Source: Nonlabens antarcticus (GTDB taxonomy: Bacteria > Bacteroidota > Bacteroidia > Flavobacteriales > Flavobacteriaceae). From it: 64,000 nucleotides of DNA. The translations under genes and the position numbers were made by a program. Below, in pieces: positions 33,345 through 40,648 of this stretch (its first letter is position 1; the number at the start of each line of letters is the position of its first letter). The stretch lies in assembly GCF_015356755.1 (NCBI RefSeq), contig NZ_JADFCO010000064.1:62001-126000 (forward strand), written 5' to 3'. The notes beneath the pieces are model-generated. The model had not been told where the DNA came from. It ran no database searches and was given only the letters and a program-made list of their open reading frames with translations.

Positions 33345-34740
33345 GGTTTGCTTGTTGAATCGCCTTTCTAAGGGCATTAGTTTTATTAAATACTTCTTGA
33401 TTTTCGCTTTCAGGATCGCTTTCTACAACTACTCCCGCACCTGCCCTAAATTGTATAGTGTTATTTCTGGAAAGAATGGTTCTAATAATAATGGCGTGGT
33501 TAAAACTACCATCAAAACCTAGGTAACCTATTGCACCACCATAAAATTCACGAGCAGATTTTTCATATTGATCAATTAATTGCATAGCGCGGTATTTAGG
33601 CGCGCCGCTTAAAGTTCCTGCAGGAAAAGTATCGCCTATTAAGGGTATTCTATTTTTAGCCTCAATGGTTCCACTCACTTTACTCACCATGTGGATGACA
33701 TGGGAATAAAAATGAATATTTTGATAGTCAGTAACTCTAACCTCGCGAGCGTGACGGCTCAAATCATTTCTGGCAAGGTCGACCAGCATCACGTGTTCTG
33801 CGGTTTCTTTGGGATCTTTTTTAAGTAGGGTAGCTGCTTCTAAATCTGCGGCATCATTACCTGTTCTTTTGTAAGTTCCCGCAATGGGTTGAATGCTTGC
33901 GGTATCCTTTTTAATTAATAACTGTGCTTCTGGAGAGGATCCGAAAATTCTAAAATTCCCATAATCAAAATAGAAGAGATAGGGACTGGGGTTAATGGCT
34001 CTCAATTGACGGTACACATTAAAATCATCACCCTTGTATTGCTGTGTGAATTTCCTGGAAAGTACCATTTGGAAAACGTCACCGCGCTTGCAGTTTTCTT
34101 TTCCTTTTTCTACTAATTTTTTAAAATCCTTATCAGTCATTTCTGATGCTTCAGCTCCATCTGTAGAAAAATCATATTTGGCAATGTCTCGGTGTTGGAT
34201 ACTGTTTAAAACGGGTTCCATTTTTGAAGAACCACCACTATAAACATGATCAAATACATAAAGCTGATTGTGATAATGATCAAAAACTAATACATTTTGA
34301 AACACCTGGTAATGCACTAAAGGAATGGATTCGTCATCCATAACTTTAGTTCTATCAAACTCAATATTTTCAAAAAGCTGTACGGCATCATAGCTTAAAT
34401 AACCGAATAACCCATTTGTAGGAAATGGAAAGTCAGCGGTTCCAGGATCAAAACGGTTCTTGAAAGTTTCCAGCCCCTTGACAAGGTTATAATCGGTAGA
34501 AAACGCTTGTTGTTCCACAGATCCATTTGGTGCTGTGATTGTAATGCTAGAATAATCAATCTCAAAAGTAGCCACAGGATTGCAACATATAAACGAGTAA
34601 CTATTGCTGCGCTGCCCGTATTCATTGCTTTCCAGTAGAATACTTCCGGGATATTTGTCTCTTAACCTCATGTAAATGCCCACCGGTGTCATGGTATCTG
34701 CAAGGATTGTGGTGAGAGAGGTATCAGGTTTATAAATCAT
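33337..34740 (-). CDS. trpE: Anthranilate synthase component I
   Basis: Chorismate-using subunit of anthranilate synthase, 467 residues. The N-terminal LLESNEYGQRSNSYSF corresponds to the LLES tryptophan feedback-binding motif. The catalytic region has GDVFQMVLSRKF, SPYLFYFDYG, PIAGTYKR, DLARNDLSRHA and GAPKYRAMQLID. First structural gene of the trp operon; its ATG lies 33 nt after the attenuator T-run, so expression is probably set by both Trp attenuation and feedback inhibition. Confidence 0.97.
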   Translation of the reverse strand: MIYKPDTSLTTILADTMTPVGIYMRLRDKYPGSILLESNEYGQRSNSYSFICCNPVATFEIDYSSITITAPNGSVEQQAFSTDYNLVKGLETFKNRFDPGTADFPFPTNGLFGYLSYDAVQLFENIEFDRTKVMDDESIPLVHYQVFQNVLVFDHYHNQLYVFDHVYSGGSSKMEPVLNSIQHRDIAKYDFSTDGAEASEMTDKDFKKLVEKGKENCKRGDVFQMVLSRKFTQQYKGDDFNVYRQLRAINPSPYLFYFDYGNFRIFGSSPEAQLLIKKDTASIQPIAGTYKRTGNDAADLEAATLLKKDPKETAEHVMLVDLARNDLSRHAREVRVTDYQNIHFYSHVIHMVSKVSGTIEAKNRIPLIGDTFPAGTLSGAPKYRAMQLIDQYEKSAREFYGGAIGYLGFDGSFNHAIIIRTILSRNNTIQFRAGAGVVVESDPESENQEVFNKTNALRKAIQQANHV

Positions 34741-34772
34741 GTAATTTCAAGTTATAATAAAAGCTTAAAAAC

Positions 34773-34800
34773 AAAAAAGGTCTGCCGTTAAGCAGACCTT
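34773..34800 (-). terminator. Attenuator terminator of the trp operon
   Basis: On the minus strand AAGGTCTGC and GCAGACCTT form a perfect 9-bp stem with a 6-nt loop and a following T-run. The leader segment CAGCCGT (34827-34833), at the leader stop codon, can pair with ACGGCAG (34782-34788) of the loop and 3' arm with one mismatch, a candidate antiterminator. Confidence 0.9.
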
Positions 34801-34824
34801 GTATAGTTAAACATACGGGTGACT

Positions 34825-34878
34825 TCACGGCTGTTGAGCTATGTTATTCCACCACCATGTATGATTTGTTCCTTTCAT
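34825..34878 (-). CDS. trpL: Tryptophan operon leader peptide
   Basis: A 17-residue frame reading MKGTNHTWWWNNIAQQP with three consecutive Trp codons, followed 25 nt later by a strong intrinsic terminator and then trpE. Stalling at the Trp codons (34849-34857) would leave the CAGCCGT segment at the stop codon free to block the terminator; a ribosome reaching the stop would mask it. The ATG lies exactly 7 nt after the -7 element TATCTTTG, as in the his and asn leaders, so a leaderless transcript is likely. Confidence 0.92.
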   Translation of the reverse strand: MKGTNHTWWWNNIAQQP

Positions 34879-34885
34879 TGAGGTT

Positions 34886-34917
34886 CAAAGATAATTCCGC
34901 TTTCGCGAAAGCGCAAA
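34886..34917 (-). promoter_or_regulatory. trp operon promoter
   Basis: A textbook Bacteroidota promoter on the minus strand: TTTG (34914-34917), 20-nt spacer, TATCTTTG (34886-34893). The whole GCTTTCGCGAAAGC palindrome fits inside the spacer, so a protein bound to it would occlude RNA polymerase. Confidence 0.88.
34899..34912. repeat. GCTTTCGCGAAAGC palindrome, copy 7 (trp promoter spacer)
   Basis: Exact copy lying wholly between the -33 and -7 elements of the trp promoter. Confidence 0.9.
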
Positions 34918-34933
34918 CTTTACAGCATCCATT

Positions 34934-36595
34934 TTAATATCCATCATCATGTACTCCCGCAACCGCTCTGCCAGAAGGGTCGTTCATGTTTTTAAACGCC
35001 GCATCCCACTCGAGTGCAATAGGAGTAGAACATGCTACAGATTTCACGGAAGGTACGCAACTTGCAGCAGCATCGCTGGGAAAGTGATCGTTGAAAATAC
35101 TACGGTAGTAATATTCTTCCTTACTCTGTGGTGGATTGATTTTGTATTTATAAGCCGCCGATTCCATCATGTCATCAGTAATTAAACCGTCAACCGTTTC
35201 TTTTAAGGTATCGATCCAGTTGTAGCCCACGCCATCGCTAAATTGTTCTTTTTGCCTCCAAGCTACACTCTTAGGCAGATAATCCTCAAACGCTTCACGC
35301 AAAATGTGCTTTTCCATTTTACCGTTACCACACATTTTGTCTTTAGGGTTCAATCGCATTGCAACATCCATGAATTCTTTATCCAGAAATGGAACGCGAC
35401 CCTCAATTCCCCAAGCCGCCAGCGACTTATTAGCTCTTAGGTTGTCATACAAGTGTAACGTGTCTAGTTTACGAACGGTTTCCTTATGGAATTCCTCAGC
35501 AGATGGTGCCTTATGAAAATAAAGATACCCGCCGAAAATCTCATCACTGCCCTCACCAGAAAGTACCATCTTTATTCCCATGGATTTAATCACTCGAGCG
35601 AGTAAATACATAGGCGTGGAGGCGCGTATAGTGGTCACATCGTAAGTTTCTAGGTAGTATACAACATCTTTTATAGCATCGAGACCTTCCTGAATGGTGA
35701 AGTTGACACTATGGTGCACGGTGCCTATATGGTCTGCAACAACCTGAGCGGCGGCAAGGTCAGGACTTCCCTCTAGGCCTATCGCAAAGGAGTGCAGTTG
35801 TGGCCACCAGGCGTCTGTATTATCGCCAGATTCAATTCGTTTTGCTGCGTATTTTTTTGCGACGGCGCTTACAATGGAACTGTCCAGCCCGCCAGAAAGA
35901 AGAACACCATATGGAACATCGCTCATCAGGTGTCTGTGGACGCTCTCTTCCATGGCCTTGCGCAATTCTGAGACAGAGCTGGTGTTATCTTTAACCGCAT
36001 CATAATCTTTCCACTCGCGATCATACCATTTTGTGAAGCTCTTGTCTTCACTGTAATAGTAATTCCCAGGAGGGAAAGGAGCGATCTCATTACAAGTACC
36101 TTCAAGAGCTTTTAGTTCGCTGGCAACATAAAACTGACCCATCTCATCTCTACCATAATACAGTGGAATAATTCCTTGATGATCTCGCGCGCACAAGAAT
36201 AGATCCTTCTCAGAGTCATAGAGCGCAAAGGCGTACATTCCTAGTAAATCATCCATAAAGTCTACGCCCTTATCTTGATACAGGGCAAGAATTACCTCAC
36301 AATCAGATTTGGTTTTGAAATTATAATCAGGATATTTTGCCCTGATTTCCTGGTGGTTGTAGATTTCTCCGTTGACAGCAAGTATAACCTTACCATCTGG
36401 GCTGTATAAAGGTTGTCCACCAGATTGTGGATCAACAATAGTGAGACGCTCGTGAGCTAGAATAGCATTTTTGCCACAATAGATCCCTGACCAGTCAGGT
36501 CCTCTATGTCTCAGTTTTTTTGAAAGCTCAAGTACATCTTCTCTTTGTAAAGCACTTTCTTTTTTCAGTTCGAATACCCCTACGATTCCGCACAT
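34934..36595 (-). CDS. asnB: Asparagine synthetase B, glutamine-hydrolysing
   Basis: Makes Asn from Asp, Gln and ATP. The N-terminal glutaminase starts MCGIVGVFEL with the catalytic Cys2 and contains RHRGPDWSG and AHERLTIVDP. The synthetase half has the PP-loop GVLLSGGLDSSIVSAVAKK and LSGEGSDEIFGGY. The 553 residues are standard. The ATG lies 18 nt after the T-run of an attenuator terminator, with no Shine-Dalgarno sequence. It is a single-gene unit placed just upstream of the trp operon, and its leader contains seven Asn codons, so it appears to be controlled by charged Asn-tRNA. Confidence 0.97.
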   Translation of the reverse strand: MCGIVGVFELKKESALQREDVLELSKKLRHRGPDWSGIYCGKNAILAHERLTIVDPQSGGQPLYSPDGKVILAVNGEIYNHQEIRAKYPDYNFKTKSDCEVILALYQDKGVDFMDDLLGMYAFALYDSEKDLFLCARDHQGIIPLYYGRDEMGQFYVASELKALEGTCNEIAPFPPGNYYYSEDKSFTKWYDREWKDYDAVKDNTSSVSELRKAMEESVHRHLMSDVPYGVLLSGGLDSSIVSAVAKKYAAKRIESGDNTDAWWPQLHSFAIGLEGSPDLAAAQVVADHIGTVHHSVNFTIQEGLDAIKDVVYYLETYDVTTIRASTPMYLLARVIKSMGIKMVLSGEGSDEIFGGYLYFHKAPSAEEFHKETVRKLDTLHLYDNLRANKSLAAWGIEGRVPFLDKEFMDVAMRLNPKDKMCGNGKMEKHILREAFEDYLPKSVAWRQKEQFSDGVGYNWIDTLKETVDGLITDDMMESAAYKYKINPPQSKEEYYYRSIFNDHFPSDAAASCVPSVKSVACSTPIALEWDAAFKNMNDPSGRAVAGVHDDGY

Positions 36596-36613
36596 AATTA
36601 AATTTTTAAATGA

Positions 36614-36643
36614 AAAAAGGTCTACTGTGAAGTAGACCTTTTG
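36614..36643 (-). terminator. Attenuator terminator of asnB
   Basis: On the minus strand AAAGGTCTACT and AGTAGACCTTT form a perfect 11-bp stem with a 4-nt loop and a T-run. GGTAGTCC (36661-36668), immediately after the leader stop codon, can pair with the GGTCTACT arm at 7 of 8 positions, forming the alternative antiterminator. Confidence 0.9.
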
Positions 36644-36668
36644 ATTTGTTTTAAATACCAGGACTACC

Positions 36669-36716
36669 TTACATACGTAAAGAATTATTGTTCCCGATAT
36701 TATTATTGTTTGTCAT
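36669..36716 (-). CDS. Asparagine-rich leader peptide of asnB
   Basis: A 15-residue frame reading MTNNNNIGNNNSLRM with seven Asn codons in runs of four and three. It is followed by a putative antiterminator segment, a perfect terminator hairpin and then asnB. A ribosome short of Asn-tRNA would stall upstream of GGTAGTCC, letting it pair with the terminator's first arm; a ribosome reaching the stop at 36669 would cover it. The ATG is 7 nt after the -7-like TACATTTA. Codon content, position and RNA pairing all agree on an Asn-responsive attenuator. I know of no well-described Asn leader of this kind. Confidence 0.88.
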   Translation of the reverse strand: MTNNNNIGNNNSLRM

Positions 36717-36723
36717 GATGAAG

Positions 36724-36754
36724 TAAATGTAGATAATAAACATTTATAATACAA
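36724..36754 (-). promoter_or_regulatory. asnB promoter
   Basis: TTG (36752-36754), a 20-nt spacer and TACATTTA (36724-36731) on the minus strand fit the Bacteroidota -33/-7 pattern with A for the last G. Unlike trp and his it contains no palindrome. Confidence 0.75.
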
Positions 36755-36910
36755 GCAGTTGTAAATTTTAAAAACTGTGCTTAATTACTTCTGCAAAAAA
36801 TTAAGTTTCATTTTGTCATGATTGAACCTATAGACTTTTATCAAAAGCAGTTTTTGTGTTCATTTAATTTTAGTTATTCTACCATAAATAAACCATCTAT
36901 TAGCAACACA

Positions 36911-36943
36911 ATAAAAGCCTTTACACATTGTAAAGGCTTTTAT
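36911..36943 (-). terminator. Terminator of msrA
   Basis: ATAAAAGCCTTTA and TAAAGGCTTTTAT form a perfect 13-bp stem 15 nt past the msrA stop codon. T-rich tails on both strands make it potentially bidirectional. Confidence 0.8.
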
Positions 36944-36957
36944 TTTGCTTTATAATT

Positions 36958-37611
36958 TTAGTGACTCACACCTTCTTTAATAACATTAGGCATTTTTGCC
37001 GCAAATTTTCTCCATCTAGGTATAGAAACATTTTGAATGTAGCCGTTGCTGGGGTTTAACTCCGCATAATCTTGATGGTAATCTTCTGCTACCCAAAATT
37101 TTGAAAAAGGTTGTACTTGCGCAGCTACTGTAAGACCTTCAGCTTCTAGTGATGCAATTTTATCATCAATTATTTTCTTTTGAGTGTCATTCTGATAAAA
37201 AATAATACTTCTATAAGATTCACCTCGATCTGGACCCTGGCCCATCACTTGTTCAATATTTTGAGAAGCAAAATAAACATCTACTAATGTTTTAAAAGAC
37301 ACCACTTCTGGGTCATAGATAATCTCATTAGCCTCTGCGTTATCTCCATGGTCCTGATAGGACGGGTTTTGAGACTCACCGCCGCTGTAGCCTGAAATAG
37401 CTTCTTCCACACCATTAACACTTTCAAAAATCTCCTCTACACACCAGAAACACCCGCTGGCAAAATATGCTTTTTCTGTTCCTTCAGGTGACATGGGAAC
37501 TTGAACTGGATCGTTCATGACAACCGTTTCATCTTGACTCATTTTTTCTTTAGGCTCTTGATTGCAGCTATTGGCAATAAATAGAACCATTAAAATGCTT
37601 AAAATTTTCAT
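36958..37611 (-). CDS. msrA: Peptide methionine-S-sulfoxide reductase, probably a lipoprotein
   Basis: Repairs oxidised methionine. The catalytic motif SGCFWCVEE (Cys54 nucleophile) and GYSGGESQNPSY are diagnostic. The 217 residues include a leading signal peptide whose lipobox ends IANSC (Cys16), so the enzyme is probably a lipoprotein acting in the periplasm or cell envelope, where it protects proteins from oxidants. The C-terminal catalytic domain is complete, ending YIQNVSIPRWRKF. Monocistronic, with its own terminator. Confidence 0.95.
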   Translation of the reverse strand: MKILSILMVLFIANSCNQEPKEKMSQDETVVMNDPVQVPMSPEGTEKAYFASGCFWCVEEIFESVNGVEEAISGYSGGESQNPSYQDHGDNAEANEIIYDPEVVSFKTLVDVYFASQNIEQVMGQGPDRGESYRSIIFYQNDTQKKIIDDKIASLEAEGLTVAAQVQPFSKFWVAEDYHQDYAELNPSNGYIQNVSIPRWRKFAAKMPNVIKEGVSH

Positions 37612-37675
37612 GGGGTTTTATTTATTGTAAATGTAAAAGCGCCTGACGCTCATTCTATTAAAACCTAGTTAAAAG

Positions 37676-37711
37676 AAAAACCCTCCTAGACTAACTTGCC
37701 TAGAAGGGTTT
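37676..37711 (-). terminator. Terminator of the zinc-ribbon-like protein gene
   Basis: AAACCCTCCTAG and CTAGAAGGGTTT form a 12-bp stem with one mismatch, 25 nt after the stop codon. A T-run follows on the minus strand. Confidence 0.75.
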
Positions 37712-37735
37712 CAATATTTTAATGAATGACCGTAT

Positions 37736-38515
37736 TTACATTTTATCAAATGTTGCACTCATTTTTTCAGCTTGTTCGTGAGCGAGAGCTGCATCTACAA
37801 GAATACGTCCTGAATGTTCATCAGTAATGACTTTCTTGCGACTTGCAATCTCTACTTGAACTTGTGGTGGAATGGTAAAGTAAGAACCACCTGAAGCACC
37901 TCTTTCAATCGGTACAACGGCAAGTCCGTTTTTCACACTCTTTCTAATCTTATTGTATGCCTTAATCAATCTAGGCTCAATAGAATTTGCATGATCTCCA
38001 GACATTTTCATCAAGGCTTGCTCTTCCTTCTCAGTTTCCTTAAGGATTTCAGCTAGCTCATCACGCTTATGTTTCAAGTGATCGTTACGTTTTTCAACGC
38101 GCGCTTTACTTTCTGTGATAACCTCATTCTGTTGCTCAATCTGTGCTTTGAATTCACGTATGTGCTTTTCTGCAAGTTCGATTTCTAACTCTTGAAACTC
38201 AACTTCCTTAGATAGGGAGTTAAATTCACGATTGTTACGTACGTTCTTTTGTTGCTCAGAATATTTCTTGATGAGGGTTTTAGCTTCCTCTATCAAATTT
38301 TTCTTACCCTTAATCTGCTCATTGAGATCCTCAAGATGCGTATCAAGTTTGGTTAGGCGTGTATTCAATCCTTCTACTTCATCTTCAAGATCCTGAACTT
38401 CTAATGGCAATTCACCACGTACGTTACGGATCTCATCTATCCTAGAATCGATTAATTGTAGGTCGTAAAGCTCTCTTAACTTGTCTTCTACAGTTGCCTC
38501 GGTCTTTTTTGCCAT
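37736..38515 (-). CDS. Coiled-coil protein of the C4-type zinc ribbon (DUF164) family, zinc site lost
   Basis: Protein of 259 residues. About 10-180 form a long antiparallel coiled coil rich in Glu, Lys and Leu; the rest corresponds to the family's C-terminal zinc ribbon. In typical members the ribbon reads CxxC...CxxC. Here the matching positions read GASGGS and DEHSGRILVD, so all four Cys have been replaced, though the surrounding pattern (FTIPPQVQVEIASRKK) is kept. It should therefore not bind zinc in the usual way. The molecular role of the family is uncertain; nucleic acid binding has been proposed. It lies 3 nt after a Nif3-like gene, a common pairing. Confidence 0.82.
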   Translation of the reverse strand: MAKKTEATVEDKLRELYDLQLIDSRIDEIRNVRGELPLEVQDLEDEVEGLNTRLTKLDTHLEDLNEQIKGKKNLIEEAKTLIKKYSEQQKNVRNNREFNSLSKEVEFQELEIELAEKHIREFKAQIEQQNEVITESKARVEKRNDHLKHKRDELAEILKETEKEEQALMKMSGDHANSIEPRLIKAYNKIRKSVKNGLAVVPIERGASGGSYFTIPPQVQVEIASRKKVITDEHSGRILVDAALAHEQAEKMSATFDKM

Positions 38516-38518
38516 CTG

Positions 38519-39610
38519 CTATATATAATTTACAGGGTTTGTTTGCGTCTGTGCGCAAAGGATTGCAAAATTACTAAATTTTTCACTAAGATATTCGTGT
38601 AAAAGGTTTTTTGTAAACTGTTCACTCTCATAATGTCCCACATCGCAGAGTAGTATGTCGTCTCCTTGAAAAAAATCATGGTATTTTAAATCGGCAGTAA
38701 TGTAAGCATCAGCTCCTGATTGCTTTGCGTTTTTAATAGCAAATGCTCCAGAACCACCTAATACCGCTACTTTTTGAATGGTTTGCTTTCGCGAAAGCGA
38801 ACTTCTCACAACTCCGCAATTGAAAGTTTGCTTCACAGTTTTTAGAAAATCGTCTTTGGACATTTCTTTTTCCAACTCACCGATGGCACCCATTCCTATG
38901 TGTTGATAATCGTTTTCTAAGGTAGAAATCTCATAAGCGATCTCTTCATAAGGATGATTTGAACGCATAGCCTCGAGTACTGCAGACTGTAAATGGGGTA
39001 AAAATGTCATCTCTAGAACACTTTCTTTTATAGTAGATCGAACCCCAGCTTGACCCGTGTAAGGTTGACTTTGATTATTTCCCTTGAATGTTCCAGTACC
39101 GTCAAGTGTAAAACTGCACTCTGCATATTTACCTAGGTGTCCACCACCAGCTGCAAACATTGCTTCTTGCATTTTGGACTTATCATCTTCCAAAACGTGT
39201 ATGGAAATCTTCTTAATTAGATTTTTCTCTGGAATGAGTGTTTTTACATTTTTAAGTTTGAGTTCCTGCGTCATACGGTAGCTTACGCCGCCTTGTGCCA
39301 TATCCAGCGCAGTGTGCGTGGCATAGATGGCTATGTCATTCTTTATTGCCTTTACAACAGTACGTCGCACATAATCGCTCTCTCTCAAATGTTTTAATCC
39401 TGAGAAGATAATAGGGTGGAAGGTAATAATCAAGTTGCATTTTTTTTCAATCGCCTCATCAACTACTGATTCTAAACAATCCAGTGCAATCATAACTCCA
39501 GAAACCCCTGCGGAACTATCTCCTACTAACAACCCCACATTATCAAAATCCTGGGCGTAATGCAATGGGGCGAGTTTTTCTAAATAATCTGTAATCTCTT
39601 TAATTTTCAT
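38519..39610 (-). CDS. Nif3-like dinuclear metal centre protein (DUF34/YbgI family)
   Basis: Hexameric toroid-forming protein with a two-metal site; the enzymatic role is still debated. I recognise QDFDNVGLLVGD near the N-terminus, ITFHPIIFSGLKHL and ATHTALDMAQGGVSYRM with metal-binding His, and GDILLCDVGHYESEQF near the C-terminus. I start at ATG 39608-39610 (MKIKEITDYLEKLAP). The upstream alternative at 39664 would add a non-conserved stretch and run into the divergent lpxK start. The 364 residues include the long central insertion of many bacterial members. An exact palindromic repeat encodes SSLSRKQT. Confidence 0.9.
   Translation of the reverse strand: MKIKEITDYLEKLAPLHYAQDFDNVGLLVGDSSAGVSGVMIALDCLESVVDEAIEKKCNLIITFHPIIFSGLKHLRESDYVRRTVVKAIKNDIAIYATHTALDMAQGGVSYRMTQELKLKNVKTLIPEKNLIKKISIHVLEDDKSKMQEAMFAAGGGHLGKYAECSFTLDGTGTFKGNNQSQPYTGQAGVRSTIKESVLEMTFLPHLQSAVLEAMRSNHPYEEIAYEISTLENDYQHIGMGAIGELEKEMSKDDFLKTVKQTFNCGVVRSSLSRKQTIQKVAVLGGSGAFAIKNAKQSGADAYITADLKYHDFFQGDDILLCDVGHYESEQFTKNLLHEYLSEKFSNFAILCAQTQTNPVNYI
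38785..38798. repeat. GCTTTCGCGAAAGC palindrome, copy 8 (inside the Nif3-like gene)
   Basis: Exact copy read as LSRK in the Nif3-like protein, with TTCGC-type extension on one side only. Confidence 0.9.
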
Positions 39611-39658
39611 AAGTGGAGGTAAAAAAGTAAAGATAAAATTTAAGCTACTTTTGGAACT

Positions 39659-40648
39659 ATGCAAGGCTTGCGAATTTTACTCTATCCTTTTTCCATTTTA
39701 TACGATGGTATAACTGGTTTGCGCAATTATGGTTTTGATCGCGGATGGTTAACTTCTACAAAATTTGATATTCCCATTATTGCTGTAGGAAATTTGAGCA
39801 CTGGCGGCACTGGAAAAACGCCTATGATCGAGTTTTTAATCAGGCAGAATACAGGTAAGAAAATTGCTGTTTTGAGTCGTGGATATGGCAGGAAAACTAA
39901 AGGGTACAGAGAAGTTACCATAGAGAGCAAAGCGATCCAGGTAGGAGATGAACCACTCCAGTTTAAAAGTAAATTTAAAGATGAGATAATCGTTGCCGTT
40001 TGCGAAAAACGAGTTCAAGGAATTCAGCGGTTAATTCAAGATCACAATCCAGAAGTCATATTATTAGATGACGCGTACCAACATAGGTATGTTCAAGCTT
40101 CACATTACATTCTATTGACAAGCTATGATCAGCCTTTTTATAAAGACCTCGTATTGCCAGCAGGTAATTTGCGGGAGTCAGTATCTGGTGCTGTTAGAGC
40201 TCACAGTATTATAGTGACTAAATGTCCTGCGGAATTGAGTGACAAAGAAATGGCAGAGATCCGGTCGCAATTAAAACCAAGAGAACATCAACAAGTTTAT
40301 TTTTCTACTATTTCCTACTCGGCAAATGTGATAGGATTAACTAAGGCGATATCCCTTGAAAGCTTGAAGGATCAAAATATAACGGTTGTTACTGGAATAG
40401 CAAAACCTAGCTATTTTGTTGATTTTCTTAAAAAATATATGACTGTAAAACATTTGCAATTTCCTGATCATTACAATTATAAGCAAAAGGATATTCAGCT
40501 TTTCAAGGATCAAAACAATATAGTCATCACTACGGAGAAGGATTATGTAAGGCTCAGGGAATTTAATATATCAAACCTTTATTACATTCCAATAGAAGCA
40601 AGGTTCTTAGGTAGAATGCCCGATCCTAATAAATCTGATAATTTGTAA
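39659..40648 (+). CDS. lpxK: Tetraacyldisaccharide 4'-kinase
   Basis: Phosphorylates the 4' position of the lipid A disaccharide at the inner membrane, so the cell makes a lipopolysaccharide-type outer membrane. The P-loop AVGNLSTGGTGKTPMIEF lies at about 42-59, with SRGYGRKTKG and the LLDDAYQHRYV motif following. The 329 residues are normal. The start lies 49 nt from the divergent Nif3-like gene. Its 3' end overlaps the convergent sensor kinase gene by 23 nt. Confidence 0.95.
   Translation: MQGLRILLYPFSILYDGITGLRNYGFDRGWLTSTKFDIPIIAVGNLSTGGTGKTPMIEFLIRQNTGKKIAVLSRGYGRKTKGYREVTIESKAIQVGDEPLQFKSKFKDEIIVAVCEKRVQGIQRLIQDHNPEVILLDDAYQHRYVQASHYILLTSYDQPFYKDLVLPAGNLRESVSGAVRAHSIIVTKCPAELSDKEMAEIRSQLKPREHQQVYFSTISYSANVIGLTKAISLESLKDQNITVVTGIAKPSYFVDFLKKYMTVKHLQFPDHYNYKQKDIQLFKDQNNIVITTEKDYVRLREFNISNLYYIPIEARFLGRMPDPNKSDNL

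Noticed and set aside
39611-39664. N-terminal extension of the Nif3-like protein
   Set aside because: Not conserved in pattern and would overlap the lpxK start; the ATG at 39610 begins at the family N-terminus.
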